Shown in pieces: positions 12,076 to 24,806 of a stretch of DNA of 64,000 nucleotides. Origin of the DNA: Cryptomeria japonica (taxonomy: Eukaryota; Streptophyta; Pinopsida; Cupressales; Cupressaceae); contig NC_081406.1 in the NCBI RefSeq assembly GCF_030272615.1, forward strand, positions 112,623,783 through 112,687,782, written 5' to 3'. Position 1 is the first letter of the stretch; each line of letters opens with the position of its first letter. The translations under genes were made by a program, and so were the position numbers. Under the pieces are notes generated by a model that did no database searches, was not told where the DNA came from, and saw only the letters and a program-made list of their open reading frames with translations.

Positions 12076-15000
12076 TGTAAATACGTTAATCATGTTAACT
12101 TCCATAATAGACAAAATACTCTCTATTCTTAAATAAACTCATAATTCCTTTAGTAAGTCTATTCCATTCCACTTTTCCTTCCATAGCTTCATTTGATCAT
12201 TCCATTTAGATTGTAATAAACACGAAATTTCTATAAAAGATAAAGATTCTTCATTCAATAATTCGATATAAGTAGTATCTCAATCATAAAATACTTAGGC
12301 TTTTCAAGTTGCCTTAAGTTTAATAACAAAATAATAAAAAGTAAAGGGTGAGATGCATCCTTTGATCTGCAACCCAAGCTATCTTCAATGCAATCTTTAG
12401 CATGAAGATGAGAACAAGATTCAGGTGATTTTTCCATCCAACCTTGAAGCTTACACTTCCCCGAAATTCTTAGTCAATCAAGAATACCCGACCCTCCACG
12501 AATTTCTTAGCAAAAAGAATTCAAAAGACAAGATGGAATCTGGTGCATGCCTAGATGATACATGCATTTTCATTTTTCTAATTCCATTAAGAAACAAGCA
12601 AGATCAATCAAGGATGTGGTAAAGAGAATAAATAAATCCATCTATTTCAATGGTCCATAAGTTACTCGGTCGAATATAATGCCATGCATAGCAATAAAAG
12701 ATAGTTTGTAAAAGAAAACTATTCTCTCTATAATTCCACATTCGGCACCCATCCCAGAAGGTAACTTTCCACAAACACAAGCCTATCTAGCTTTGTTCAC
12801 ATGAATCTAGAATAAATATATACATAATATAATCTTTCATTTTTCAATTCTAGCTTCCTATTTCTCACAAGATAAAAATACAATGTAAAGAAGACAATCT
12901 TTCATTGAATAGAAATAGAAAGAATCAATCCTTTGTTACAACTAGTCCTATCTGACAGGAAGAAATCTTTCATGGATAAATAAATAGAAATCTGAAAAGA
13001 AAACAATCTTTCGCTTCTATCTTTCAATCAAATAAACACAAGAATTAAATATTAAGAAGGTGTAACACATGTATGTATCTTTACATAAAAATTGAATAAA
13101 AATGAGTACACATTCTTTTATTCAATTATTAAAACATTTAAATAGTGTAATCATTAACTTGCATTCCATTTCTTATGGTTTAGATTTCTATGTTTATATC
13201 GTCTAAGATCTCTATCTTTCCATGTGTTTTTGGTTTGTCTACCTATTTTCTCGAATAACATATTTAGTTTAATACTAATATGCGACTTCCATGATTTAAG
13301 AACTCAACTAATTGATTTTACTAATTTTCCATAACAACAATCTAACATGATGAAAATTCATAAAGTGCATATCTATATGGCTTTTCAAATGAGACACCTA
13401 ATAATCATCTTTACTTTTCATGCAAGGATCAAATTCAAAAGTGTAAGTCTTTTCTTCACGAATTCAAAATAAGCTTCAATATTTAATAATTCATTATCCT
13501 AGTATTTCATCTTCTTTGTGGTTCAAAATCAAAGTTTCTCTCTCTCTCTCTCTCTCCTCTTACTCTGTTTCTAGAGGGTTTGTTGATCTAATCTCTAAGA
13601 GTTTCACTAAGTTTATCAACAAACTTTAAGAAAATATTTCATTATTGCATCTATATTTACATGAACATAATTTAAAGCAATAAAAAAATGGTTCATATCA
13701 TGATTCTAATTCCTTCATTAGAATATTTTTATAAATCTAAAAATAGAACATTATTTATCTTTTAGATCTCTACAACAAGACATGCTAGATTAGAGCCTAC
13801 CTCTGAAATGTGATCCAAGTTTGTTATGATCACTGATAACTTTAAACTATCTGCAATTCATCCCGATTCCAATGCTTTTCTCCTCTACGCTATTCTATCT
13901 CATGAGCTTTCTCTACTCTACTTACAACTCTATTTTTCCATTCTCAATTCTTAGATCTTATCTTTTCTATATTTTGCAAGATTTCTCTCTTTTTCACAAT
14001 ACCGTCTTCTCTCACTTCTATTCTCTACTAATAAAACAAACTAATGCTCATTTAAGAGCCTAACTCTTAAATTCAATGCTAAATCGAAGATGATCATAAC
14101 CAAACCTCTACGTTTGGTTATCATTCTCCTAAATATCGAATTCCTATTCTCTTCTACCTTCCATTCTCTATTCCTTTGTTGTCTATCTCTCTCCCTTCTC
14201 TTCCAACTCGATGGTCTATATATAGTGATCCAATCTACCTTCTTTCCTATATACGAGCTATCTCTCCTAGTGGTGGATTGATTCTAAATCACACCACACA
14301 TGGTTTAATTGCAAGATAACAGTCCTGGTCGGGTTCGAACACCTATTTGTTCACCATGCAAACTTATTTGTTATTTACTATGTAACATCAAACTGCACAT
14401 GTCGTTGCAAATAGTTTCTAAGTTCCTATGAGGCCAAGTCGACTTCCCTCCAATCATGCATGGTTTGTCGGCTATGACTTGTATTAAATACACCCAACCA
14501 TTGCATACTCATTATTGTACTTTGACTCTACCATGCGGTAATATTATCTCTTAATAACTTGCTACGTGGAATTGCCAACCTTGACTCCCACTTCTCGTAC
14601 CTTATTTTATGGTTTACGTGGGCTGGTAACCCACGAATTTCACCATGTACAACATTGTTGCAAGCTGGGTCTTCGTGGCTACAACGTGACTTGTCATGGA
14701 AGGTAATAAAAGAGAGGAGGAGTGGTTGGTGATAATACCGACCCCTCCCTTTAAATAAGGGGAGTGGTCAATATTACCATCGATCTCCCTCATTAACATT
14801 CACTTGCATTAATAAACCACCCCTTTCGGTCGATAGCTTTTCACTTAAGTCGCTTTCCATTTAAATCATTATTTATTTATTTATTATTATTATTATTATT
14901 TTAATTTAATTTATATTTATATATAAATAATCATTTAAAACAATAATTATTTAATTTCAATAGATTTACATGTTCAATAATTACATATGTATTTATAAGT

Positions 15001-15209
15001 CCATGATCAAATTATTATTAGAACTCATGTACATATATATATATATATATACATATATACATATATGTATATACATGTATATATATGTAGATATATGTAT
15101 ATATGTATATATATGTCCATATATATATACATATATACGCACATATATATACATATATACAGATATCTACATATATATACATGTATATACATATATATCT
15201 ATGTATGTA

Positions 15210-15244
<35 letters not shown>

Positions 15245-16036
15245 CAAATATATATTTATTTAATCTCAAATGATTACGTACAAGTATAAACAAAATTCAT
15301 GAAGTAAGCTAATTTAAATCTAATTGTAATTAGATATATATATTATAGTTACATACATATTTACATCTATATGTTTGAATCATTATTCGAACTCATATAT
15401 ATATAGGCAAACAAATAAATATACAGTTCACTAAATCACACCTATCTGCATAAAAAGAACATATAAACATAGGGTCAATATTCACATCTAACTCATTAGC
15501 AAAAAATTCTTACTTTAAAATAAGACATAATATTTCACAATCACTCATGCAACTTTGATATAATTCAATCACCACTCAAATCTTGCAATAAATGCACATG
15601 TATAAACATTTAAATCAATCTACTACTCAATCCAAATTCATCATTCCAATTTAAACAAACACTCAAATAAGGTTATTTAAATCATCCATCTTTACAAGAT
15701 GCAAATTATAAATCCTAATGTGGTGTGTGAGAGATTCCATCTATTCTAGCGAAATACATGAGCTAAGACAACTCTACTTGAACCATGTTCTCGCCTTCAT
15801 TCGGGTTCTTCTATTCCTGCATTCACTTGCACTCAATTGCTCATTAGCAATAACAATCCCAATTTTACAATAAAAATTATTATTGATCATTCAATTGTAT
15901 ATAAATCATTTCATTGCATTCGATCTCCTATCTTATTTCATTATCAATTCCATTTTCATTTCATTTCAATTTCATTTGTGAAAAATAAACATTATTTTCC
16001 TAATTAAATAATTATGGAAAAATAGGGTTCGTGACA
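12076..16036. mobile_element. Solo LTR A, 3961 bp, inserted in LINE reverse transcriptase
   Basis: It begins TGTAAATACG and ends GGTTCGTGACA, so it has TG...CA termini. It is flanked by an exact 5-bp duplication tgtta (12071-12075 and 16037-16041). Excising it with one copy of tgtta restores the LINE RT frame. No ORF of recognisable kind and no internal pair of long direct repeats was seen, so I read it as a single very long LTR left by recombination. A non-autonomous element without visible LTRs is the alternative. It contains CT-, TTA- and TA-rich microsatellites. Confidence 0.75.
15030..15242. repeat. (TA)/(ATAC/ATGT) microsatellite in solo LTR A
   Basis: About 210 bases are almost entirely alternating purine/pyrimidine: TA, TACA and TATG runs. 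Open frames on both strands across it (YIYIY-type proteins) come from the repeat alone. Confidence 0.95.
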
Positions 16037-16041
16037 TGTTA

Positions 16042-17298
16042 TTATTGGATTTGATCAACCTGCTGAAGGATTCTGCCATAATGATAAATAGGAATAGAGA
16101 TAGGGGATCTCCTTGTCTCACTCCTTGAGTAGTTACAAAGAAGTTGATGGAGTTCCATTTATGATTATTGAAAAATGAGCTCCTGAGATACATGCTTTTA
16201 TCCATTTGCACTAGCTATCTGAGAACCCAAACTTATCTAAAACCTTTAGTAGGAAACTCCAATTTACTTTATCATAAGCTTTCATCATATCAATTTTAGC
16301 AATGAAAGTTGGTAGATTTGAGGTGTTCACTGAATGTAGGACCTCATGTGCGATTAATATCGGGTACAAAACCGGTCTGAAGAAACAATTTTTGGTATTA
16401 AATGTTGTAATCTCATGTAGATGGCCTTGGTGATGATCTTGTTAATAGTATTGGACAAGAAGATAGGCCTAAATTAAATAAATATTCTGGGTTCCTTCAC
16501 TTTTGGTAGAATGGCAATGTTGGTGGTATTGAATTTTTTGAGTACTGCTTTGCTTTTCCTCGACTCTTTAATTGTTGCTAGTAGATTCGTGCCTAAAACA
16601 TCCCAACATTTTGGGAAGAATAGGGCACTGAAGCCATTTGGTCCTAGGGATTTATCTACAGCTAATGAGAAAACTACTTTTTTAACTTCTTCAATTGTAA
16701 AAGGCTTCATTATGTCTGCATTATCTTGATGTGTGATCAATTGTGGAATGTCATTCAAAATTTGTGTTACATCTTTATTAGGGACTAAGCAAGTTGTATT
16801 GGCTAGAGATAAGAGATTTTTGAAGAAAGTAACCCCTTCATTCTGGATGTTTGTTGCATTCGTTAATGTACATCCTGTATTAATATCATTAATAGTGAAT
16901 ATTATTGAGGCTGCTTGCCTAGACTTAGGAGATGCATGGAAAAGCTTTGTATTCTTGTCTCCTTCTTTTAGCCATAACTCCCTGGATTTATTCCTCCAAT
17001 ATATTTGTTCTCTCTTGCATAGTTCTTCCCAAGTTTCCTAAAGTTGTTTATGTTTCTCATATGTGGTTGAGTCAAGTCCATGTGAGATTATTTTCTCTTG
17101 AATATCTGATAATTACTTTTCTACTGAACTTTTTTCAGCAAAGATGTTCTTAAAGACTTCAACATTCCATACTTTAATTCTTCTTTTAACATATTGTATT
17201 TTCTTATCTAATTGGAACATTTTGGTACCCTTTTGTTGAGGACCACTTACCCAATATTGTCTCAGGAGTGGGAGAAAATGTGGATGCCTGAACCACAT
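16042..17298 (-). pseudogene. LINE reverse transcriptase N-terminal half and endonuclease-RT linker
   Basis: Minus-strand order: a linker with FRHPHFLPLLRQYW and RRIKVWNVEVFKNIF (17298-17113), then MKPFTIEEVKKVVFSLAVDK and LGPNGFSALFFPKCWDVLG (about 16700-16580), then TTQGVRQGDPLSLFLFIIMAE (about 16140-16070), the RT palm region. Several stops and shifts separate the blocks. The palm block stops at the solo LTR A duplication and the catalytic Asp-Asp box resumes at 12030. Element B cut the LINE just upstream, at 17316. Confidence 0.85.
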
Positions 17299-17315
17299 TT
17301 TTTAAAATTTGAAAG

Positions 17316-18450
17316 TGATAAACTTATAAAGCACTGAGAGGCGGGGGGTGAATCAGTGATAGAAAAAACAAAAACACTTTAATCCCATACTGGTAAAAAC
17401 ATTTAACCAGTTTACTTATGACTTTGCATGCAATCCAAAGTGTTATAAAAGCATTCACAACAAGTAAAACATTCACCATAACACAAGTATTCATATGTGG
17501 AAAACCCAACTGAGAAAAACCATGGTGAGATGGAACTCATAAGTTAACTAACTGCAGAAATAGGCAACTAATCGGTTAAGGTCTACAAATGCTCTGTTAG
17601 GAGCAGATCCTGTTAAAGATCCCAAACCCTATTAGGAGCTATACCTGGTTAAAGGTAACCTTAGTGGAGGATTTAGATCCAAGTTAATGAATCACCTTGT
17701 TAGAGGATTTCTACAATGAAGCTTGTTAGAGTTTACCTAGTTAGGGGATTTAATTGTTGTAGTGATTAGAAAATAATAGGTGGTATGATCTAGGAATAAC
17801 ACATTCTGCTTGTTTAGATCCTTTTTTGTTCACTCATTACTACATCACTGACATACTCTGCAACTCCTTCAACAAATCGCATCAACTCTAACTCATAACA
17901 TAACTTGTATCTTGCATATGACAATAACTCATCACAATGTCTTTTTATAGACATTAGATTTCATGTTGGCTCCTAAACCTCAACAAAATTTCCTAGGTTC
18001 AGTGAATTTGGAAAAACTTCCTTAACACATCACAAATCACCACCAAAAATATCGGTTGGTGGTAACACATCACAATCGGTGATAACTCATCACACAATTT
18101 GGAAAACCGGTTAGAACACTGATATTGGTTGAGTGTTGATCGCTTCCAACTCATAGATCAGTTGTCTCCAAGTGCCTCTTGTCTCTCTCTATTGCATCTC
18201 GAAACTGGTAATAGTGGAATTGACCAAAACTGATTGTCTAAACTTCATATACCGATTGTCTACATATACTGGTTTAGACACCTTTGTATCGGTTAGACTT
18301 ACTTTATACATATGATACTGGTTTACAATAATACTAGTACCGATTTGACCTAACTGGTATACAAAGATGACTATGGCAATCAGAACATATGTGTGCCATC
18401 AATGATAACACATAAAGTCATCCAATACAAAAATCATCATCATGCCAACA
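17316..18450 (-). repeat. Element B 3' LTR (1135 bp)
   Basis: Plus-strand reading starts TGATAAACTT and ends CATGCCAACA. It aligns along its whole length with 23659-24806 with scattered substitutions and small indels. It contains repeated accggtt-like words and a short G run near the left end. Confidence 0.9.
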
Positions 18451-18463
18451 TTCTCCCCCTTTG
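18451..18463 (-). other. Element B polypurine tract
   Basis: The minus strand reads CAAAGGGGGAGAA immediately before the TGTTGG start of the 3' LTR. Confidence 0.9.
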
Positions 18464-18934
18464 GCATTGATGGCAACACAGGAAAATTTTGTCAACTAAG
18501 TGTGCTTACAAAAATATATAGAGTCTCCCTTAACAATACATACAAAATTTTAACATCACATACATATTTCTACTCCCCCTTTGACAACAATGCCAAATTG
18601 AAAAGTAAAATACATATATTACATCAAAATTTGTCATCAAAAACTGCATATATAGATAAATATAAGAGTTTTAAAGTCTTTACAATGTAATTCTTGAGAA
18701 AATGTCACTAAAATGAATCTTCAATTGTTTGAGGTCATTATCCCATGTTTCTAACAGTGTCTCAGTGATCTCAACATTTGTCAAAATTTGTGCAGCAAAT
18801 TCTTCCATAGCATCAACAATGCTCATCTACGGGGTAGCCAAAATTGCTTCAGAATCCTTGTATGCCCTCTATAGGATTTCAAATTTTGGAATTAGCTCAT
18901 TCTTCAGCTCCTTCAACGATCTGATCCACTTCAC

Positions 18935-21808
18935 CTATTCAAAATCATAAACTTCTAATAGGTGTTGTAAGGCATCAACAAATTTACCAAAATTTAAAGT
19001 GGAATCTTGTACTATTATATATGCATCACTTATCCTCTCAAGTTCCTTCTCTGTATCTTCTCTCTTTTTATTCAAATTGGAACAAAATAGTGATACTTTA
19101 GATATAGTAGCCAAAATTTTACCTCTAGTTTCTATACCAGTTCTTAACAGATCTTTATTCATTGTTAAAGCAATGTTGTCTTTATCAATTTCTAGAATCA
19201 GTCGCTCTCCCCTTTTCTTCTTGTAATCTTTTTTTGCTAAGACATGAGGTGCCTCTTCAAGTGATTTTAGTTGTTCACAAGAATCAACAACTATTTGTCC
19301 AAGCTTAGAAATATGGGTAGATAATTACCAGTATCAGTCTCCAATAGGAGACTTGACAAAATGTCAACATCAACCTGAATAGTCTCCGCTTCTTCTCTCT
19401 GCTCTTTCAACCTCTTCTTTTATGCTCTGGATTGCATAACAATAGCAATCTCCATCAGTTCAAATGCACTCAAATTTTCCATATCTATAGGGCCTTTTAT
19501 GTTGATTGATTCATCATCATTATCATCGGTTTTCTTCTTCTCCTTTTCTTTCTCCTCATCATCCTTTTTCTCTTCTGCCTTCTTCTCTATTTTCTTTGTT
19601 TCTGTTTGTTCCTCTTGTGTGGTTGTAGTGACTGGTGGTAGTCGACTTTCCACAATGTGATCCTTTATCGGTGGTGATTGCATGTCCACACTTGGTTTAG
19701 TAGTTGATGCTTCCTCTGCTATTTGCTCACCAACAATATCTGGTTGTTGTTTTGTTTCCTTAACTAGTTTAATGTCATTACTGGTTGTATCAACAGTATC
19801 CTGAATTTCTTCAGTTTCATCCACAAAGATTATAACCAATGGAGAACTTGTGTCATCCTTATTCTTGATGGGATAGACTACATCCAGTGTAATAATTACT
19901 TCAGCAGCCAGCTCTGGTAGAGCTCCAGTCTCAGTCTGATCAGGTTTATTATGATAGCCCTTTAACTGATCATTCGTTCCCTAAATATCTTTAGTTTCCC
20001 GATGAGTATCATTTTCAACTTCTTGAATTTTTGCTGCCAATAGTTTCATTCTCCCTGATCTTGTATTGAATTTTCCTTTATATTTAGCAAGCATTGCTAA
20101 TAACTCTTCATGAGACAATTCAGAAAAATATTGAGCAAAAATTCTATCAATCATCTCTTGTTCCTGATCAATAATCAACTTTCATTTATTTTCAAGAATT
20201 AAATATAAAGAATCATAAATGTTCTTTTGAATATCTTGTGGTAACCGGTTATTTTGACACAGGTAATTGATTATCTCTTGAACCACTTCTTGTTTTTGAC
20301 CTTCATCAAAGGAATCAAAATGTTCTTTTACATTATCAAATTGCTTTCTCCTTGATGTTTTCAGAGTCCTTTCAAAATCACTCATTGGTTTGAAAGATGT
20401 AACATCAATAGGAGTACTTTGTTTGGGAATTTCTCCCACTGGTTTAGATTTCTTACCAGTTACCTTCATCTTCTTTGATTCTTCTTCAGGTTCAATTTCC
20501 TCGGATTCCTCTTAAAGGATGAGATGTCCGCCTCTTTACCTCGTGACAATTTGCTTCTTTGCATATACCTTAGGTACCAATTCCTTCTTGATTTGAATAC
20601 TCCTTGTTATTCTTGTATCGGTAGATGCAGAAGCTCCTTGATCTTCTTTCTTCTTTTTCTCCTTCACACTACTGGGTTGTGCAGGTGCAATCCTTTCTTG
20701 ATAAGTGCCCAGTATTTTCTTCTTAGTGTCCTTAGGTGACGCTAATAGGTTGTTGGCATAACCGATCAGTAAGTCATAACTAACTTCATAGCTCATTTCC
20801 TCCATTTCTTCTTCTCTTGGTTCAACAACCTCCATAAGACAGAAGTCAATGGTCATAGTGAAACATATCTTTTTCAAAGTGTTTCACCACTTCATCTGAT
20901 AACCTTAGTCTCATGCTCATCTTCTTCTGGAATTCATTGAAATACCCGCTCATTTTAATTGGGAATGTGTTCTTCACAACCTTTATGCTATTCTTAATTT
21001 GGGCTGTAACCGGTGTATCCTTAGACTATTGTATATCACCAATTCCTGGAATAAAATTTTGAAAGTAGAAAAACAAACCAATCAAAAGTTGCCCATATTT
21101 AAACTTCTGATTGTTGTCCTTCTTTATTGGTTCTAGATTCAACATTAGTTGACTTCTCATCGCCTTGCATAGATCATAATCTGCATCTTCTTTCATCATC
21201 TGATAGGCGGCATGCACGGCAATAGATGGTACATTGTTCATTAGGTTGGAATGAAATATCTAGTAGCCAATAACCATTGTTGCAAACTTGACTCCTTCAT
21301 CTGCAATGTTATTGACAAATATATCATGACCATCAATAGTGGTCTTTGTCAACTCAATAGCAGTCTCCTTCGAGATTTTCCTTAACTTAGGTACTTCACT
21401 GATTTGGTAGAAACCTATGACTGCATGAATATCCTCCTTTGTGATAGTGTGAGACCTATCAAGATACATGTTTCCTCCATATAGACGACTAAGGATAATC
21501 CTGACATGTTCTTCCTCAAAATCTTCAAGAAAATAGTCTGCATTATGAAAATCCTTTTCATAAACCCTAATATATTCAGGTTTGGTCTTCCCGCTCTTGT
21601 CGCATAGAGATTTAAGCTGAGAATAGATTGCCAATGACCCTAGATCCTCAATTTTGCAATCTATATAACTTGTCAAATCACCTTTAATCAAAACACCTTG
21701 TGGTACTTGAGATAATGCATTACAAGACTCTATCTTATCTGTTCCCATTGACTCCATAGCTTCAGTAGTGATAAAAAGACTCTCTGTTGGTGTAGACGAT
21801 GATGCCAT
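18935..21808 (-). pseudogene. ORF-X copy 1 (element B), unknown protein
   Basis: A minus-strand frame begins at ATG 21808 (MASSSTPTESLF). It runs in one frame to about 21026 with a stop at 21260, then in a shifted frame from about 20877 to 19420 with few stops, and a further block ends at 18935. Recognisable blocks are PQGVLIKGDL, DCKIEDLG, LDRSHTITKEDIHAV, EGVKFATMV, AAYQMMKEDADYDLC, KFKYGQLLIG, EVVEPREEEMEEM, SYDLLIGYANNLL, FDSFDEGQKQEVVQEI, a K/E-rich acidic-basic linker, and a final helix-rich segment. The same blocks appear in the same order in element E2. I recognise no enzyme motif, zinc finger or membrane segment. Function is unknown; a structural or replication-helper role for the element is only a guess. 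Confidence 0.7.
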
Positions 21809-22347
21809 TCTAAATAATCTTGATTCGAGAGAGAGATTGACAAAAATACCTTGTTCCCTTCACATTGGTATGGTTTCTGTTTGCTCTCTCACCTGCACAC
21901 CCGATTCGTCTATCCTTAGCTTCAAATCCAATTCAACTTTTTAATCCGTAGCACAAATCCGTTCTCAATCTAATAACAATGCTCTGTTTCGCTCTGCAAG
22001 TGCTTATAAAAATGCTTTCTTCAAATGCAAATAGGGTAAAAATGACTTAGTGAAAATTCCTTTTATTAACTTACCCACTACATTCATTACACTACCAATA
22101 GGGTAACAAACCCTAATTACCACTTAACAAACTCACCTATACCAGTAGGCATATCAACCGATTGGTAATCCTTAGAAAATCGATTGACAAAAATACCAAA
22201 AAATCTTATATTACAACTCGAAATGAGATTTTTTGTTACCATACTCTCTTCAAGGGGTCCGGAAATAGATTTACCGATATTCTCCCCTTAAGCTCATTGA
22301 AAAGATTAGTTAATTGGTGTAGCATTCTCCACACTAGGTGAAGGATT

Positions 22348-23596
22348 TTATTCTTTCAATGGCTTATCCTTACTTTTCTTCTTCCAAATTCTATTCATCT
22401 CCGCTCTAGTTTCTTCAACATCTATTATCTTCTTTCCTTTCTGATCTTGATTGTGATTTACCGGTTGGTTCTTCTTAGTTCTGCAAAACTTAGCAATGTG
22501 TCCTAGTTTATGACAATGATAGCAGGCCATCCCAGATGCTCTCCAAGGTCCTGCATTACCTCTTTCAGTCGTTCTTCTGCTGTTCATAGCCACATGTCTA
22601 TAGTTATTGCAAATTGAGCAAATCACATTAGTTACCTTCTCCATCTGATAGGGACTAAACCGGTTGACATAAGGCTTTTCTAGTTCTTGTTCTTTGGTTT
22701 TCATAAGTCGTTCTCTAGTCACTGATAGGTCTTTAATTCATGTGAGGTGCTGGGTTATTTGCTCCATATTTGCATTCAACTGATCTATTTCCATACATAT
22801 TGCATGTATAACAATGACCTTAAAATCTTCTAGACAAAGATCTAGTATTAGAATTATAGCATGTGTTCTCATTAGATCTTCTTCTACACACATTAGCAGT
22901 ATGTCCAGGTTTGTGATAGTCCAAACAAACTGGTTTAAAATTCTTCTTACCTAATTTCATGCCTTTAGATACCAGTTTGTCTTTTGATGAAGTATCCTTT
23001 GTTTTAGAAGACTCACCTTGCTCAAATGTATTGAATCCTAATCCATACGTGTCACCTTTCATCCTCTGAGATTGGATCTATTCATCTAGCATAGAGGAGC
23101 TGTTGTTGAATTTGTCAAGCTTCTCATTGACCTCAGTAAGTTCTTTGGTAAGATCTTCATTATTCTTCATAAGAGTCTCTCTAAGAGACATTGCCATTTC
23201 TAGATCTGACTGTAATGGTTCTTTTTCTTCCTTCTCCTCATGCCAATGTTCATGCAAAGTTGCATTCTCCCACTTTATCTTAGAGATCTCATGATCTTTC
23301 TCTTTGATCAGGTCTTCAACTGCCCTCCTTTCTTCAAGTTCTTGACTCATATAGATTGTAAGAGCTTCAAGTTCTCTCCTTAGGTTAAGTTTTTCACTAT
23401 TTAGTTTATCCACTTCTTCAACCAGTGCATCAATGTTGGCCTAATCTAAAGAGTTGTTGTCAGAGACATCCAATAATTATTCAGTCAGTTCTTTCCTCTT
23501 TTCTTGTGAAGCCTTGAATCTGCCTCTCAGGGTTTCAAGCTCATCCCTAGTTTCATCAAGTACTCTAGCCATCTCTCTATAACTCATATCCCCCAT
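22348..23596 (-). pseudogene. Element B gag-like ORF: coiled coil and four CCHC zinc knuckles
   Basis: It starts at an ATG at 23596 (MGDMSYREMARVLDETRDEL). The first part is heptad-like and charged (about 23590-23100), predicting a long coiled coil. Then four zinc-knuckle boxes follow: CLDYHKPGHTANVC, CYTCNMYGNRSVEC, CSICNNYRHVAM followed by NS, and CYHCHKLGHIAKFC. Only the last keeps all C, C, H and C ligands; each of the others lost one ligand by what looks like a single base change. The frame has several stops and at least one shift between boxes two and three. It ends in a lysine-rich tail. It would be the nucleic-acid-binding structural protein of the element. Confidence 0.75.
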
Positions 23597-23643
23597 AATG
23601 GCTTTAGGGTTTCCTTCCAAGCAATTAAGCCTTGAGGAAGTTA

Positions 23644-23656
23644 GGCTCTGATACCA
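23644..23656 (-). other. Element B primer-binding site (initiator tRNA-Met)
   Basis: The minus strand reads TGGTATCAGAGCC two bases inside the 5' LTR. This is the standard plant complement of the initiator tRNA-Met 3' end used by many LTR elements. Confidence 0.95.
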
Positions 23657-23658
23657 AT

Positions 23659-24806
23659 TGATAAACTTATAAAGCAATGAGAGGGGGGGGGGGTGAATCA
23701 GTGATAGCAAAAACAATAACAGTTTAATCCCAAACTAGTAAAAATATTTAACCATTTCACTTATGACTTTGCATGCAATCCAAAGTGTTATAGAAGAATT
23801 CACAACAAGTAAAACATTCACCATAACACAAGTATTTATACGTGGAAAACCCAACTGGGAAAAACCATGGTGAGATGGAACTCACAAGTTAACTATCTGC
23901 AGAAATAGGTAACTAACCGGTTAAGGTCTACAAATGCTCTGTTAGGAGAAAATCCTATTAAAGATCCCAAGACCTGTTAGGAGCTATACCTGGTTAAAGG
24001 TAACCTTAGTGGAGGATTTAGATCCAAGTTAATGAATCACCTTGCTAGAGGATTTCTACAATGAAGCTTGTTAGAGCTTACCCGGTTAGGGGATTTAACT
24101 GTTGTAGTGATTAGAAAACAATAGGTGGTATGCTCTTGGAATAGCACATTGTGCTTGTTTAGATTATTTTATGTTCACTCCTTACTGCATCACTGACATA
24201 CTCTGCAACTCCTTCAACAAATTGCATCAACTCTAACTCATAGCATAACTTATATCTTGCATATGAAAATTACTCATTACAATGTCTTTTTATAGACATT
24301 AGATTTCATGTCAGCTCCTGAACCTCAAAACAATTTCCTAGGTTCAATGAATTTGGACAAACTTCTTTAACACATGACAAATCACCACCAAAAATGTCGG
24401 TTGGTGGTAACACATCACGATCAGTGATAACTCATCACACAATCTAGAAAACCGGTTAGAACACTGATACCGGTTGAGTGTTGACCGCTTTCAACTCACA
24501 AACTGATTGTCTCCAAGTGCCTCCTTATCTCTCTCTGCTGCATCTCAAAACTGGTATCAATGGAATTGACCAAAATAGATTGTCTAAACTGCATATACCA
24601 TTTGTTTACATATACCGGTTTAGACACCTTCATACCGGTTTGACTTACTCTATACATATGATACCAATTTACAATTCAAAGACTTAATAGTAGTACCGGT
24701 TTGACCTAACTGGTATACAAAGATGACTATGACGATCAAAACATATGTGTGCCATCAATGACAACATATAAAGTCATCCAATATAAAAATCATCATCATG
24801 CCAACA
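23659..24806 (-). repeat. Element B 5' LTR (1148 bp)
   Basis: Same termini as the other copy. It has a longer G run near 23685 and many ccggttt words. It is followed at 24807 by LINE endonuclease sequence. Confidence 0.9.

Larger units (their letters stand above)
17316..24806 (-). mobile_element. Non-autonomous LTR retrotransposon B carrying ORF-X
   Basis: LTRs lie at 17316-18450 and 23659-24806 (minus-strand start TGTTGGCATG, end GTTTATCA). A clear initiator-tRNA-Met primer site and a polypurine tract fix minus orientation. Flanks gaaag and taaag share 4 of 5 bases, consistent with a mutated 5-bp duplication. The internal region has a coiled-coil/zinc-knuckle gag-like ORF followed by a long unknown ORF-X. 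I see no protease, integrase, reverse transcriptase or RNase H, so it would have needed enzymes from elsewhere. The primer site and zinc-knuckle type suggest Ty1/copia relatedness. Confidence 0.85.

Noticed and set aside
14970-15293. Open frames on both strands giving YIYIY-type proteins
   Set aside because: They are produced by the TA/TACA microsatellite.
18729-19226. Plus-strand frames inside element B
   Set aside because: They are antisense to ORF-X, have no recognisable motif, and follow its codon pattern.
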